Source: Marsupella aquatica
Taxonomy: Eukaryota > Marchantiophyta
Length of the DNA stretch: 64,000 nucleotides
Direction of reading: 5' to 3'
Assembly (NCBI GenBank): GCA_973895155.1
Contig: OZ316892.1
Location: forward strand, 1,674,001 to 1,738,000
The notes under the pieces were generated by a model. That model worked only from the letters and a program-made list of their open reading frames with translations. It had not been told where the DNA came from and did no database searches. Made by a program: the position numbers and the translations under genes. Numbering within the stretch: position 1 is the stretch's first letter; each line of letters begins with the position of its first letter. Positions 21,881-32,300 of this stretch are shown here, piece after piece.

Positions 21881-23191
21881 TCAGTGATCAGAAACACCAG
21901 ACCCCTTTCTACTCCAAAGGTGGTCAACAATGTCATTTCTCAAGCGAAAGTGGTTAGCCTTATTGTTAATTTCAGCTGTTGCAGCAAGGAACTCCAACCA
22001 TGGCAGATTTCCCCTGTTCACTCTAGCAGCATGAACCCTTAAATATGGAGGAAAATTGTCATCTCTTTCATCCTCAACAATCATATTGTGGAGGATGACA
22101 CATGCAAGAAAAATATTTACAATGTTCTTTTCGTACCAGGACCTAGCAGGCCTTTTGACTATCTCAAATCTAGCTTGGAGGACCCCAAAAGCCCTCTCCA
22201 CATCTTTTCTGGCTGCCTCCTGACATCTTGCAAAATGCTTCAACTTATCAGATTGTGGCATGTGCACAGTGGATATGAACATAGACCACTCAGGATAAAT
22301 TCCATCCACCAGTAGATAAGCTCGTTTGTACTCTGTACCATTGACATGGAAATTGACATTGGCTGAATCATTGCGCAACCATTCATTTAGAAGTGGTGAT
22401 CGGTCAAGCACATTCAGGTCATTATTTCCCCCAGCCAGCCCAAAAAAGGCATGCCAAATCCACAATTCTTGATCAGCAATTGCTTCCAGGATGATGGACT
22501 TGTTCTTGTCCTTGTCAGTGTATTGGCCCTGCCAAGCAACAGGGCAATTCTTCCATGCCCAATGCATGCAATCCAATGAACCAAACATACCTGGGAAACC
22601 TCGGTTTGCATTGATTTGCAGCTGATTTGTGAAATCTGCAGCTGTTGGCTTCCTCAAGTATTCACCCTCATACAACTCCCTGATGGCTTTCACAAATCTA
22701 TAAAGAGACTCCAATGCTGTGCTTTCAGCAATTCTATAATACTCATCCAAAGCATCTGCCCCAATTCCATAAGCCAACTGCCTCAATGCTGCTGTCAACT
22801 TTTGATGTGGAGACAAGCCTACCTTTCCTGCAGCATCAACCTTCAGACAGAAATAAGTGTCATGAGCACAGACATCAAGAAGTATTTTGTTAAACAAACC
22901 GCTGCTCATTCTAAATCTCCTCCTGAATTTCAATTCATCATAGGTTGGTGTATCAGAAAAATAATCATTCCATAGGTCTTCTGCCCCTTTTTCTCTGCGT
23001 CTCTCCACATTCTCACTCCTGCCTGGTCTAGACCCTCCATGCTTTCTTTTCCTTGACTGTTGGCCCAAATTTGGAATAGAAAGGGGTCCCGTGAACATCA
23101 TCAACTCCCAAAATCTTTGTTCCTCATCCCAATCAGCTTCCTCCTCATCCAATTCTTCCTCGAGATCTGCCAGCCACCCTTCGAGGTCCAT
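21881..23191 (-). CDS. PIF/Harbinger nuclease-transposase (HARBI1-like, DDE_Tnp_4)
   Basis: Catalyses excision and integration of the element by a DDE two-metal mechanism, acting in the nucleus with its Myb-like partner. The ATG at 23189-23191 (MDLEGWLADLEEEL) gives 436 residues; the frame extends six codons upstream without another ATG. The catalytic triad is visible and complete: Asp in GSLDCMHW, Asp in LLVDGIYPEW and Glu in DVERAFGVLQ. The family C-terminal helix CVILHNMIVEDER follows. The N-terminus is acidic (EEELDEEEADWDEE), then basic (SRKRKHGGSRPGRS), then a helix-turn-helix-like region (FRRRFRMSSGLFNKIL). Length is in the usual 400-450 range, with no stop or frameshift. A consensus donor seven bases past the stop hints at a 3' UTR intron. 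Confidence 0.95.
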   Translation of the reverse strand: MDLEGWLADLEEELDEEEADWDEEQRFWELMMFTGPLSIPNLGQQSRKRKHGGSRPGRSENVERRREKGAEDLWNDYFSDTPTYDELKFRRRFRMSSGLFNKILLDVCAHDTYFCLKVDAAGKVGLSPHQKLTAALRQLAYGIGADALDEYYRIAESTALESLYRFVKAIRELYEGEYLRKPTAADFTNQLQINANRGFPGMFGSLDCMHWAWKNCPVAWQGQYTDKDKNKSIILEAIADQELWIWHAFFGLAGGNNDLNVLDRSPLLNEWLRNDSANVNFHVNGTEYKRAYLLVDGIYPEWSMFISTVHMPQSDKLKHFARCQEAARKDVERAFGVLQARFEIVKRPARSWYEKNIVNIFLACVILHNMIVEDERDDNFPPYLRVHAARVNRGNLPWLEFLAATAEINNKANHFRLRNDIVDHLWSRKGSGVSDH

Positions 23192-23639
23192 TTTCGATAG
23201 ATGAAGCACAGCCTGGTTTGCGAAGACTGATTAATTTTTCCCAATGAAAACTAGGTAAAGCTGGCCGTAAAGTGAAAGCGAACACCTGAAGGGAAGCACA
23301 GAGCACAAATCAACCCCAACAAATTCAAATCGTAGGATCGACATGGTTCCTGCGGCTTCCAATTTTGCGAACCGGGAGTCGAGGTCTGCAAGAACCAGAG
23401 GGACAGAAAACACACGCAAAACAGCGGCCAGTGTGCCACAACCCACTTCACGTTATTTTGGACCAGGTGGGCCCCAGCTCGTACGCACGCTTCATGGGAT
23501 GGGGGTCAGAATGGGGTGTCCGCCGGTGGGGATTGCGTGGAAGGGGGCAACTCTCCATTTTGCGCAGGCGCCAAATGATCCGCTATACTATTGGGATAGC
23601 GGCGCAAAATCTCCAAACCGTTGGAGATGCTCTTAGCCT

Positions 23640-25830
23640 GCATTTGTATCTCTTAAAAGGTCCCTTTTCCAGCCCGCCGGTGTTCTAATAAGGGGGTGTG
23701 CCAAGAGGGATGGAAGTAAGGAATTTCAGTACATGACAATAGTTTACTTTTTCTTTCCCTTCCTAACCACTTCCCAGATAACTTAACCAGACCTGAAGGT
23801 GATCATTCCGTGTCGAGATTGCCAATGACAGTACAGGAGTAAGTTCACAGCGTATGCCATCACTGTAATACTGTAAAGTGCAGATGCCATCTTCGACTGA
23901 GCGGACTGTCACATGAACTTAGCCTTTCTTTGGGGTAATCATGATTTGAGTATTTGATTACGCGGATTGCATTAAGGAGGACACGGAGAAAACTGAGGAC
24001 ATTGCCCACTACTTGCGCCCAAACTGTGACTCGGATGGATCCACCATTAGTTCAATCTACGGCAGAGACAATTCGCAGCATTGACTGAGGTGAGACGCTG
24101 GAGGAGATGCAGACTTTGAATCTCAAAGCTTGTGAGATGACAGAACTTTAGATTTTGATGATCTCGGTCAAAACTTTAAGAACTCGAGTTTGATTCTCTC
24201 CAAGATTGACTGTAGCGAGTATTACCAAATTTGGAACTTCATACTTACTTTAGGAGATCGGGTAAAATTGCTCGTTCTGAAAACGATTAATTAGCGACTA
24301 CTTGCTTTTGACAATTTTGGTGGATGAAAATTCCCTTGCAGAAACTGAAGATCATCATTGTTAGCCAGGATTCTTTTTGACCTGGTGGTATGAAGTGCTC
24401 CTCTAATTTTTAAGAACTTAAGCGTACATTCACGTTCTAGAAAGAGTCTAACATTCTGGAAATTAAAGACCACGTACCAACCCCGACTGTCTGCTGATGA
24501 ACTAAATGAGGTACACGTAGGAAAATGCACACCAGAGACGGTTTACTACTAGACTTTTGGTTATTACTCAAAGGTAGTGAGTATATTTGCTTAATATTTG
24601 GATTTCAATTGAGCTTGGCACTCTCATACCCTCAAGGTTACAAAGTTTTCATTGTACATACAGTCCACTTTCCTTCTTTGTGCAACAATCCCTGTGATAG
24701 CTACTTAATGTGCGTGTACTCCCATATTGCTTGAATCGAGAATTCTTCCCTGAACCGGGAAATAGTTAACAAACTTTCGAGCACGTTTCATGGCTTTCTC
24801 TTGAGAATCCGGGAAGCTCTTCAACAACAGTGGAGTTCCAGGTGAACGACCCTTATGAGACTCAATATCGCTTTTGGTTGAACTCAGACTGTCAGCCGGC
24901 CATAAGCGAAAGAACACGGTCATGATCAGCCTTCCTAAATTGAAACGTCTAAATGTTAAACAGGCTACATGGGTCGATTTATTCATTTTACATATTAAGC
25001 CAAGAGCTTGATCTCGCACATCTGTGATTTCGACTGTCGAGATCGAAACAACTCACCGACCTTCCTTGTTCCATTGTATCCCGTGAACACTAGAAATTGA
25101 ATGATTGTCAACACTGTCACCAAGTAACGAGCTTCATGATCTTCCCAATTGTCTGTCCGTGAGAGTTACTGAGGAATCCGGCTTTTAGTGCCCAATGCTC
25201 ACTAAATTGGTGAATGGATGAAATAGTCGTTCTGATTCGCAAGGGCTAGCCAAATCGCACAATCTCAAAGTACCTGTAATTAAGAGAATTGCCATTATGA
25301 TGGCTGCAAATAGCGAAAACCTGATTGTATCGATCTGGGCTGCCAGTCAGTATTGCTTTAGAGGAACTTTCCAGCCAGCGCAACACAGCTTTCACTCTGA
25401 TCCCCGCTCTGATCACCACGAATCACCTTTGAGAACCGACGCATGTTTTAAAATGGTGAAAGCAATTTGCATCCCTTGCTATAATCTCGCGTCCCGTCGG
25501 CTTAGAGTTATGTGAGTGAACTCCTATCTTGCTTGATTAGAAAATCTGATTCGATCCAGCCCCGCCTTGCGTGCATGACCATGAACCTCCTTCACTTGCA
25601 GATCAGATAAGTGGATGCTCCTGGTTCGAAGCCCGGGTTCGAAGCCTTCCCGCTTCCAGGCCCGTCGCATTTGGAGATAGAGTCGATAATTATGCGACCA
25701 AGTTTTGCATACGTGCCAATCATTGAATTCGATGTGCCTACATCGCATGTCTTCATTCTGTCAATGTCTTCAGTCTGTCAAAGACCAGTCCGGACGGCGT
25801 CATCTACACTGCCACTCCTTGCATACATTT
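23640..25830. other. Intergenic stretch, no gene recognised
   Basis: Between the Harbinger element and the glucanase promoter I find no family match. The longest open frame (24705-25019, minus) is of ordinary composition and unsupported. Confidence 0.5.
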
Positions 25831-25834
25831 GAAA

Positions 25835-26164
25835 AAGTTCCGAATCGGATGAGCTAGTAGTATATATGCGTACTGCAACAGTTCGATTTTGTTTTCTGTC
25901 AGTCGCTTTTCGTCACGAAGTTCGGAATCGTATGAGCTAGTATATATGTTTACTGTCAGTAGCAGTTCGATTTTCTTTCATTCATTTTCTATATAAGCAC
26001 CAAAGCAATTTGATTTCCTGTCACTCGTGTTTCGTCACGAACTTCCGAAATCAATCGTATGAGCTAACTGTGTATATGCGTACTGCAGCAGTTCGATTTT
26101 TTTCTTTCAGTCATTTTCTTCTAGAGCACTAGTGCAATCTAATTTCTGTCAGTCGTTTTTCATC
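25835..26164 (+). promoter_or_regulatory. Tandemly repeated promoter / 5' region of the GH16 gene
   Basis: Three related units (about 25835-25925 shortened, 25926-26047 and 26048-26170; period about 121) share ATCGTATGAGCTA, a TATATATG/GTATATGCG box followed by TACTGCAGCAGTTCGATTTT, and CTGTCAGTCG-TTTTCGTCACGAAGTTC. A TATA box (CTATATAAGC) is at 25989-25998 in the middle unit. The last unit runs into the coding sequence. The ATG at 26165 occupies the position held by ACG in the two upstream units (near 25915 and 26036). Confidence 0.8.
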
Positions 26165-27112
26165 ATGAAGTTTCTAATCTTCGTGAGCAGCATGCTGTTT
26201 TCCATTGCTGTTGCCGACCCTATAGGGTCAAGTTGGCAGCAGACTTTTGCAGAAAACTGGTCAGGTGGACTCTCATTTCCAAATTGGATGGTTGATACGG
26301 GAACTTCCTATCCAGGGGGCTCTGCACAGTGGGGAACTGGTGAGATTGAAAGCTATGATGTCTCGGCCCTCGCCATTACTGATAATACACTCTCCATTAC
26401 ACCGCAACTCGAGGCTGATGGCACCTGGACCTCTGGCAGACTGGAAACAAAGCAGGACTTTACCTGCGCGCAAGGTGGGAAACTTTGGATCGAAGCCTCG
26501 ATTAGGCTTGGAAATGCTCCGACGTCTCAAATGCAAGGTATTTGGCCTGCATTCTGGGCTCTTGGTTCGTCATTTCGGGGCAATTACCAAAACTGGCCGA
26601 TGACTAGTGAATGGGATTTCTTGGAAAGCATCAATGGTCTTCCTACGATGTACACAACAATTCACTGCGGCACTGCTCCAGGAGGTCCATGCAACGAAGA
26701 CACGGGCATCAGCAGTAACACACCTTTTACCAAAGGAGTATTGCACAAGGTTGCCTTCGAAGTCAATCGAAGCACTACTAGTCAAAGTGCAACCCGCAGT
26801 GCAACCACCCGGGGAGGAATGGGCGGAGGAAAGAACGGAACAACCGGAACAACCGGAACATGGCAGGACGAGACTTTGAACTGGTACTTGGATGGCAATT
26901 TAGTATTCAGCGTGAAGGGTAGCACAGTCAATGATCAGCAAGCCTGGACCCAGTTGGCCGCTGCTCCACACTTTCTGCTTTTGAATGTGGCTGTTGGCGG
27001 TTCATTCCCAAACGGTGTTGCAGGTGGAACTACTCCAACCTCTGCAACCATTGGTGGATCCACTGTTGCTATGGAAGTTGAATCTGTGCATGTCTGGAAC
27101 TCGGCCACTTAA
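26165..27112 (+). CDS. Secreted GH16 endo-beta-1,3(4)-glucanase, fungal-type, intronless
   Basis: Hydrolyses beta-1,3- or mixed-linked glucans in the cell wall or apoplast. A single exon of 315 residues starts at the ATG that opens a clean signal peptide (MKFLIFVSSMLFSIAVA, cut before DP). The GH16 active-site signature ExDxxE is present as SEWDFLES, with Glu149, Asp151 and Glu154 as nucleophile, helper and acid/base. Jelly-roll strands are visible around it: GRLETKQDF, LWIEASIRLG, GIWPAFWALG and later LNWYLDGNLVFSV and HFLLLNVAVGGSFP. Overall style and length match fungal and bacterial GH16 glucanases rather than plant XTH enzymes, which carry HDEIDFEFLG and a C-terminal XET extension. An insertion rich in Ser/Thr/Gly (STTSQSATRSATTRGG, then GTTGTTGTW) at about residues 215-238 may be a low-complexity loop. 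Function is firm; the origin by transfer is inference. Confidence 0.9.
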   Translation: MKFLIFVSSMLFSIAVADPIGSSWQQTFAENWSGGLSFPNWMVDTGTSYPGGSAQWGTGEIESYDVSALAITDNTLSITPQLEADGTWTSGRLETKQDFTCAQGGKLWIEASIRLGNAPTSQMQGIWPAFWALGSSFRGNYQNWPMTSEWDFLESINGLPTMYTTIHCGTAPGGPCNEDTGISSNTPFTKGVLHKVAFEVNRSTTSQSATRSATTRGGMGGGKNGTTGTTGTWQDETLNWYLDGNLVFSVKGSTVNDQQAWTQLAAAPHFLLLNVAVGGSFPNGVAGGTTPTSATIGGSTVAMEVESVHVWNSAT

Positions 27113-29343
27113 ATATTCGTCTTTGTAGCTGTAGGGATAACCACTTTGGAACCGAGGCTATTTGATAGCAAATTTTGTTTTCAGCACATTCGATTGTATA
27201 TAAAGCGATTGTCCTCTCGTCTATCAGTCTTGACTTGCGAACTTGTTAGACAGTTAGTTCCAGAGCTGAGCAGATTAGATTAGCTGCCTTAGCTTGCTCC
27301 ACCGCAAAAAGGTAGGACTATGGAGGTTGCTTAGCGGGTGTAGTAACGATTACCGTCAGTTGAGTAACTGAGCACCATGTTCGCTATATCATCTGGAGGT
27401 CTTCGTTTTACAGTAATTGACTCTCTAGCAAAATTGTTTTTGCGATTCGAAGCGCGGCAAGGACAGAAATCTTTCCTCCCGATTAGTTACCGAACTCGTT
27501 CTGGCCCGCAATTGCATTGTATTCGCTCTCCGTGTGGAACTCTCGACTAAAGTAGTCCGTAGCAAATAATATATCTATTAGTTTTCTCCAGATAAGTTAT
27601 ATTTCAACGCAGCTCCCGCGGACGATCGAGGCTTCCCCGTGAAATCTGAACGAGCCACATTTGACAGAAAAGCCATCGACGATGATCGAAACTGTTGCAT
27701 AAAATCTCTTACGGAAGAATCTGTTAGCAGTAATTATAGGCTGCTGGGTAGACCACCTAAGCCGTTTTGCAAAGTTCGCGTATCATGGCTTGTTTTAGGA
27801 CCTTAGGTTCTGTTTGACCGTAGTCGGTGGCTTGAAGTGCGTGCTACGTGAACGTGTGAAATGATATATTCAGCTAAAACTGCCGTGAATTAAATAGTGA
27901 TTACACCTTGCATTCAGCATAGATGTTCAACGTACGAGCGGTTCGGTCGAAACTTTTCTGCATCAGGACCCAACTGACTGCTAGCTACTGCCCCATATAC
28001 AATATTGGTGCTCCCGTAGAGCTTAACTTTAATGACAAACAGCCAAATTGAGGTATTCGGTGAGTAGGGCGGAGCGAGCTCTGACTTAGCACGACTGAAC
28101 TGTTGGAAGTTATTACTCGTAAGTAGTGTAGAAGCGACTGGCTACGACACTAGTGTGATCTTTATTGATCACCGTTACTTGCCTTACATCACGTTGCCCA
28201 GTATGCGTGATATACGGTAGCCATCTAGGCTGTTAGTTCTAGGTCACTACTTTATGTCCATTGATCTCTTCCTCTTCCACGGATCCATCGTTCCCTACTT
28301 ATATGGCGCCCTGCGCTTTGTTCTCTTGTAGCAATAGAATATTGGTTGTTACCAACATGAACATCTGCATATAATGACTGATAATCAGTGCTAGTAAATT
28401 TCCTTGATTTCGTGACCGCAAACAAAAACTTTATGATTGGATGTGACGAACTCAACAAACCATATGAACTGGGCTCGAAGGACTTCTACAATTAAGCCAT
28501 TCTCAACCAAGGAGTGCCATATTTAACAGTCTTAATTTGATCGTCAGCGGTGGCCAAATTCTGCCTCTGGCAATCCTCTTTGACGTGAAAAGATTTCTAA
28601 GCGTACAAAACCAAATTGGGCTGCTTCGCTCGCCTCACGCTTTGGCGCAGTTCACCTAAGCCACTTTTCCAAGAATTGAAGGCTCATGCGTGCCTTGGTG
28701 GCGGGCTCAGTGGTAACTTCCAGGAGCACTTTGTAACATGGATGGGCCTGACTCCTTCACCCAAACAAATTCATCCTACCAGAAGGCAACTTTGAATTTG
28801 TGGGCCGCCCTTGTTGTATGCTGGCTTTTTCAATGAATTTCAATTGGTTTTTTGGAGGCACAAAAACATTGGATTGGTGGTGAGATCAGACATTGCAGAG
28901 ATGCCATTCTTTCTCTCCGGACCATCTTGTTCTGAGAAATGGAAGTGAAGACATGGCATATGGATAAGCGAGTTTCAAAGGGTTTTACAGCTACGACCCC
29001 AAAGTGAGAAACGTGATGGTCTACTTCACGACTTTGTGGCAAATGGGGAGTATTCAGACTTTCGTGGTGAAAAATAATTGTATGCATTGCCACTCGATGG
29101 TGAGTAAGAAGAAAAAAAAAAGGAGTTCGTTTTACAATGAAGGCCCATTCAATCCGGCCGATCAATGCCGGTCGCTAGCTGTGCCGATAAGAATAAAATT
29201 AATGTTGCATTCACAGGAAATATGACTGGCATCTAATGCTCGACCCTCTCGGCAGCTACTTCACAATATATGAAAAATGGCTAAACCTACTGCTTAATCG
29301 GCAGATGTCTGATGAGATCGGTCGAGGTTCTTTGAATGGAATG
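27113..29343. other. Intergenic stretch, no gene recognised
   Basis: This lies downstream of GH16. A TATA-like TGTATATAAAGCG followed by CTCGTCTATCAGTC (27195-27230) resembles the repeated GH16 promoter unit and may be a decayed extra copy. No exon was identified. Confidence 0.45.
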
Positions 29344-32300
29344 TCATTCACTTTGTTTAGCAAGTAAGCGTTGAGCTTCAGTCTTAATGATAGACCACGC
29401 ATCATCGATGTGCCGCTGTTGTGTCTGTGATGCGCCAATTGCCATTCGCAACGTAAACGTTCCAGATAGAATCTGCGTAGTACAATAGACAGTTCTCTTC
29501 CATGTGAGTTTCTTTGCTTTGTCCTACCTAAGATTCACTGAATATGGTCACCGGTAAAACACAAAAGGTCAACAACAGATATGCCAGATGTTGCTCAGTA
29601 AACAGTCTCAAGCTGGGATTAATTCCTAGCCTGATGGAGTAGAATTCATGAGAAGTGGAGCCCGGAGTACCGTATGAGTCAGGAAGATTTTGCCACAGCT
29701 ATTGATATTATCCATCAAGTTGTTATTCAGGGTTCTGCCGTTGTCGGTATCATCTGGGAGAGGCTTTAGTCGAAAACAAACCAGCGTAAGATTTCTGGGG
29801 GTAACAACCTGTCAAGAGCGAACATTTTTGTGAGGCAGTCACTCCAAACTTAATTTGAACCAAGCTTTCGATGAGCATGAAATGTTGGTATGTGGACATA
29901 TCTCGTCAACCATCAAAGGGCCTCTCCATGGCTTGTCGTATGTAAGTTGCGTATCACGACTATAGGAGGCTGTAGTTATTGCTATGAAAGAAAGTAATTC
30001 ATTGAGTACTTCTTTGATTTACATACCCAAAAATGTGACCAAAGTGGGTGCAATGACCAGGCTGGTAAAGCGGATCACCTCAAATATGTCATGAGCTCGC
30101 ACAAGATTCTCAAAATGCTCTGCCAAAGCAACGTGATTTCTGATATAGTTACGTAGACCTGAAGCTCCATACATACGTAACACGAACCACAGCTTCAGAG
30201 ATCTGCAATCAAAAGCAGCTTGATGCTTAAAGGTCCCCAACGACTTTCCGTCAGAAGTCAATGCACAAAAACTTCACTAGGAACCATTTCATCAATTTTA
30301 CTGAGATCATCTATACATCTAACATTTACGTCTCCTCTCATGGAAGGAAATAGCAGGTTGACAGGTGTGACAAAATCCATTACTCAAATATTTCTCCTGA
30401 TTCTTTCTTACGACCAGCAACAAAAACTTCCTAAAGAATGATTCTTTACGCGCATAATGCGCAAGCAGGAGACAAGTATGAAGAAGATAAATTACCTGAA
30501 TCGTCGACCTAAAGGAATTTGTAAATCCTTGAAATCCACGACTTTTTGCTCATCTGTTGCCTGCAACAGACAACAATTAATCCAGATCTTCAAATGACCT
30601 CGATTCCTCCAAATCTTTTTACCATTCGGACCTTTGATATCCCTTATTCGTTCATATCCACATCTTCTTGTGCTGTTTAATTGATTGAGGAATATTCATC
30701 CTGCAACACCATGGATCCCAAAATCAAAAAGCACTGTCTGTTCTCGGCAGGGTACTAATACTAATAGGAGAAAGATGCATAGAACTAGAAGTTGAACAGG
30801 ACTGGAAATTTCAAGCCATCCCAAAACAACACAAATCCTAGCATCAACATTTCCAGCAACTTACTTTGTTGCGCAGAAACTCAGGGCTTGTAGACAGCGC
30901 TTGAAAAAGTGGTCTTGTGTCCTGTCATTCAATGCAAAACAAACAATTATCAGAGACTCGCATTTGGATTGAACACATTAGAAATTGATGTCATACTTCA
31001 GATCGATTGGAAAAAAACAAGTTGCCGCATTACAAAACAACATAATGATAAAATTTCTTTGAGGCTCACAAAGTTTAAACAGCCAAAAACATTTCAACTC
31101 AATAAACTTCTTTAAATTAGGCTACAGACTACTGCTATCATAGAAGTCAAGGTGGGAGAGCTTATCATTCTCAGTATTTTTATTCTGGTATCACGTCGGA
31201 CATGTACCTTGACCCAAAGTGTTGAGCAGTCGAAGTTGGTGAGAAGCCACTTGTGTGGATTCATGCAGAATGAATCTGCCTTCTCAACGCCGTCAAGACA
31301 AGGCCGGAACTCAGGACAAATGCAAGCACTTCCAGCATGTGCAGCATCTACATGAAACCACATTCCGTGTTCCTGCACCTCCAACATACTCCTGCTGATC
31401 AGAAATGAAGCGACGAATTGCCAAAGAATAGCGAAGCCCGCATGTGATAACTGCCCACCAACAGGATGGGGGGACCTTCCAAACAAAATCAAAACCCAAA
31501 CGGGTTGGCTTAATGAATGACGGAGAAGCGACAGACAGCAGAGGTCTTATTCAAAAATTTCTCGTGTGGTTAATGCTTTCCCAGTCAAAATAGAGAATTT
31601 AGCACAACTTTCTAGCCCGTCCCCTCTTCACCCAGACCGTGCCTGCATGAGAATAGATGGAATGCTGCAATGCTTGGCACATGTCATGCAATTGAAGGAA
31701 AGGCATGTGAACGACACTTTGCCCATCACTTCGAGGCTTACCAGCGCAATGTCACCTAATTTGGATATAGGATCCACAGCAGACGATGAAGTAGTTCCAA
31801 CCTACAAACAATCACTCATTCCTTCAGTGAGGATGAAGTCCCAACTTTTTGCAAGTCCTGCTTTTGATTTTCTCTGACCTAGATTTTCTCTGACCTAAGC
31901 CCCTCAACGTGCGTGTCGTCCAGAATGTTCAGACTGAGATTGCACTGGAAAGTTATGAATATAGACACAGAAGAGGAGAAAGAGTTGATGCTGGAGTCCC
32001 ATACTGTTCCACAAAGGAAGAAGGGCAGAAGGCCATTGGCTAGATCTTCTGCTACAGCCTTCGACACCACAGCCGGAGAGAGACTAAAGTTTGTAGAAAA
32101 ATCTGTAGGTAGTACTCGTATATTTCCAGAGAGACCTGCAATCTATAGAAACGGACCAGCGAAGAGGGTCAGCAATCTCTGATCTATGCATGCTCTTCAA
32201 ATGGAACAGCCGTTGCTGGTGATCGTTGACTCCAATCTATATCCTATTACATCCTCTGCTTTGTGATAAAATTCTTCCGAATCATGTACGACAGGGGAGT

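Larger units (their letters stand above)
19455..23632. mobile_element. Complete PIF/Harbinger DNA transposon
   Basis: Terminal inverted repeats of 16 bases (GAGCATCTCCAACGGT) occupy 19455-19470 and, inverted, 23617-23632. They are flanked by a TTA target duplication at 19452-19454 and 23633-23635, the superfamily hallmark. The 4178-base element carries the two genes expected of an autonomous member in convergent order: a Myb/NAM-like accessory protein on plus (19850-20866) and a DDE nuclease-transposase on minus (21881-23191). Both reading frames are free of stops. The subterminal region repeats the TIR core (GCATGTCCAACGGT near 19530). Perfect TIRs and TSD plus intact frames suggest a young insertion. 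Confidence 0.95.

Noticed and set aside
24705-25019. 104-codon minus frame with a basic middle
   Set aside because: No family similarity and no splice partners found on either side.
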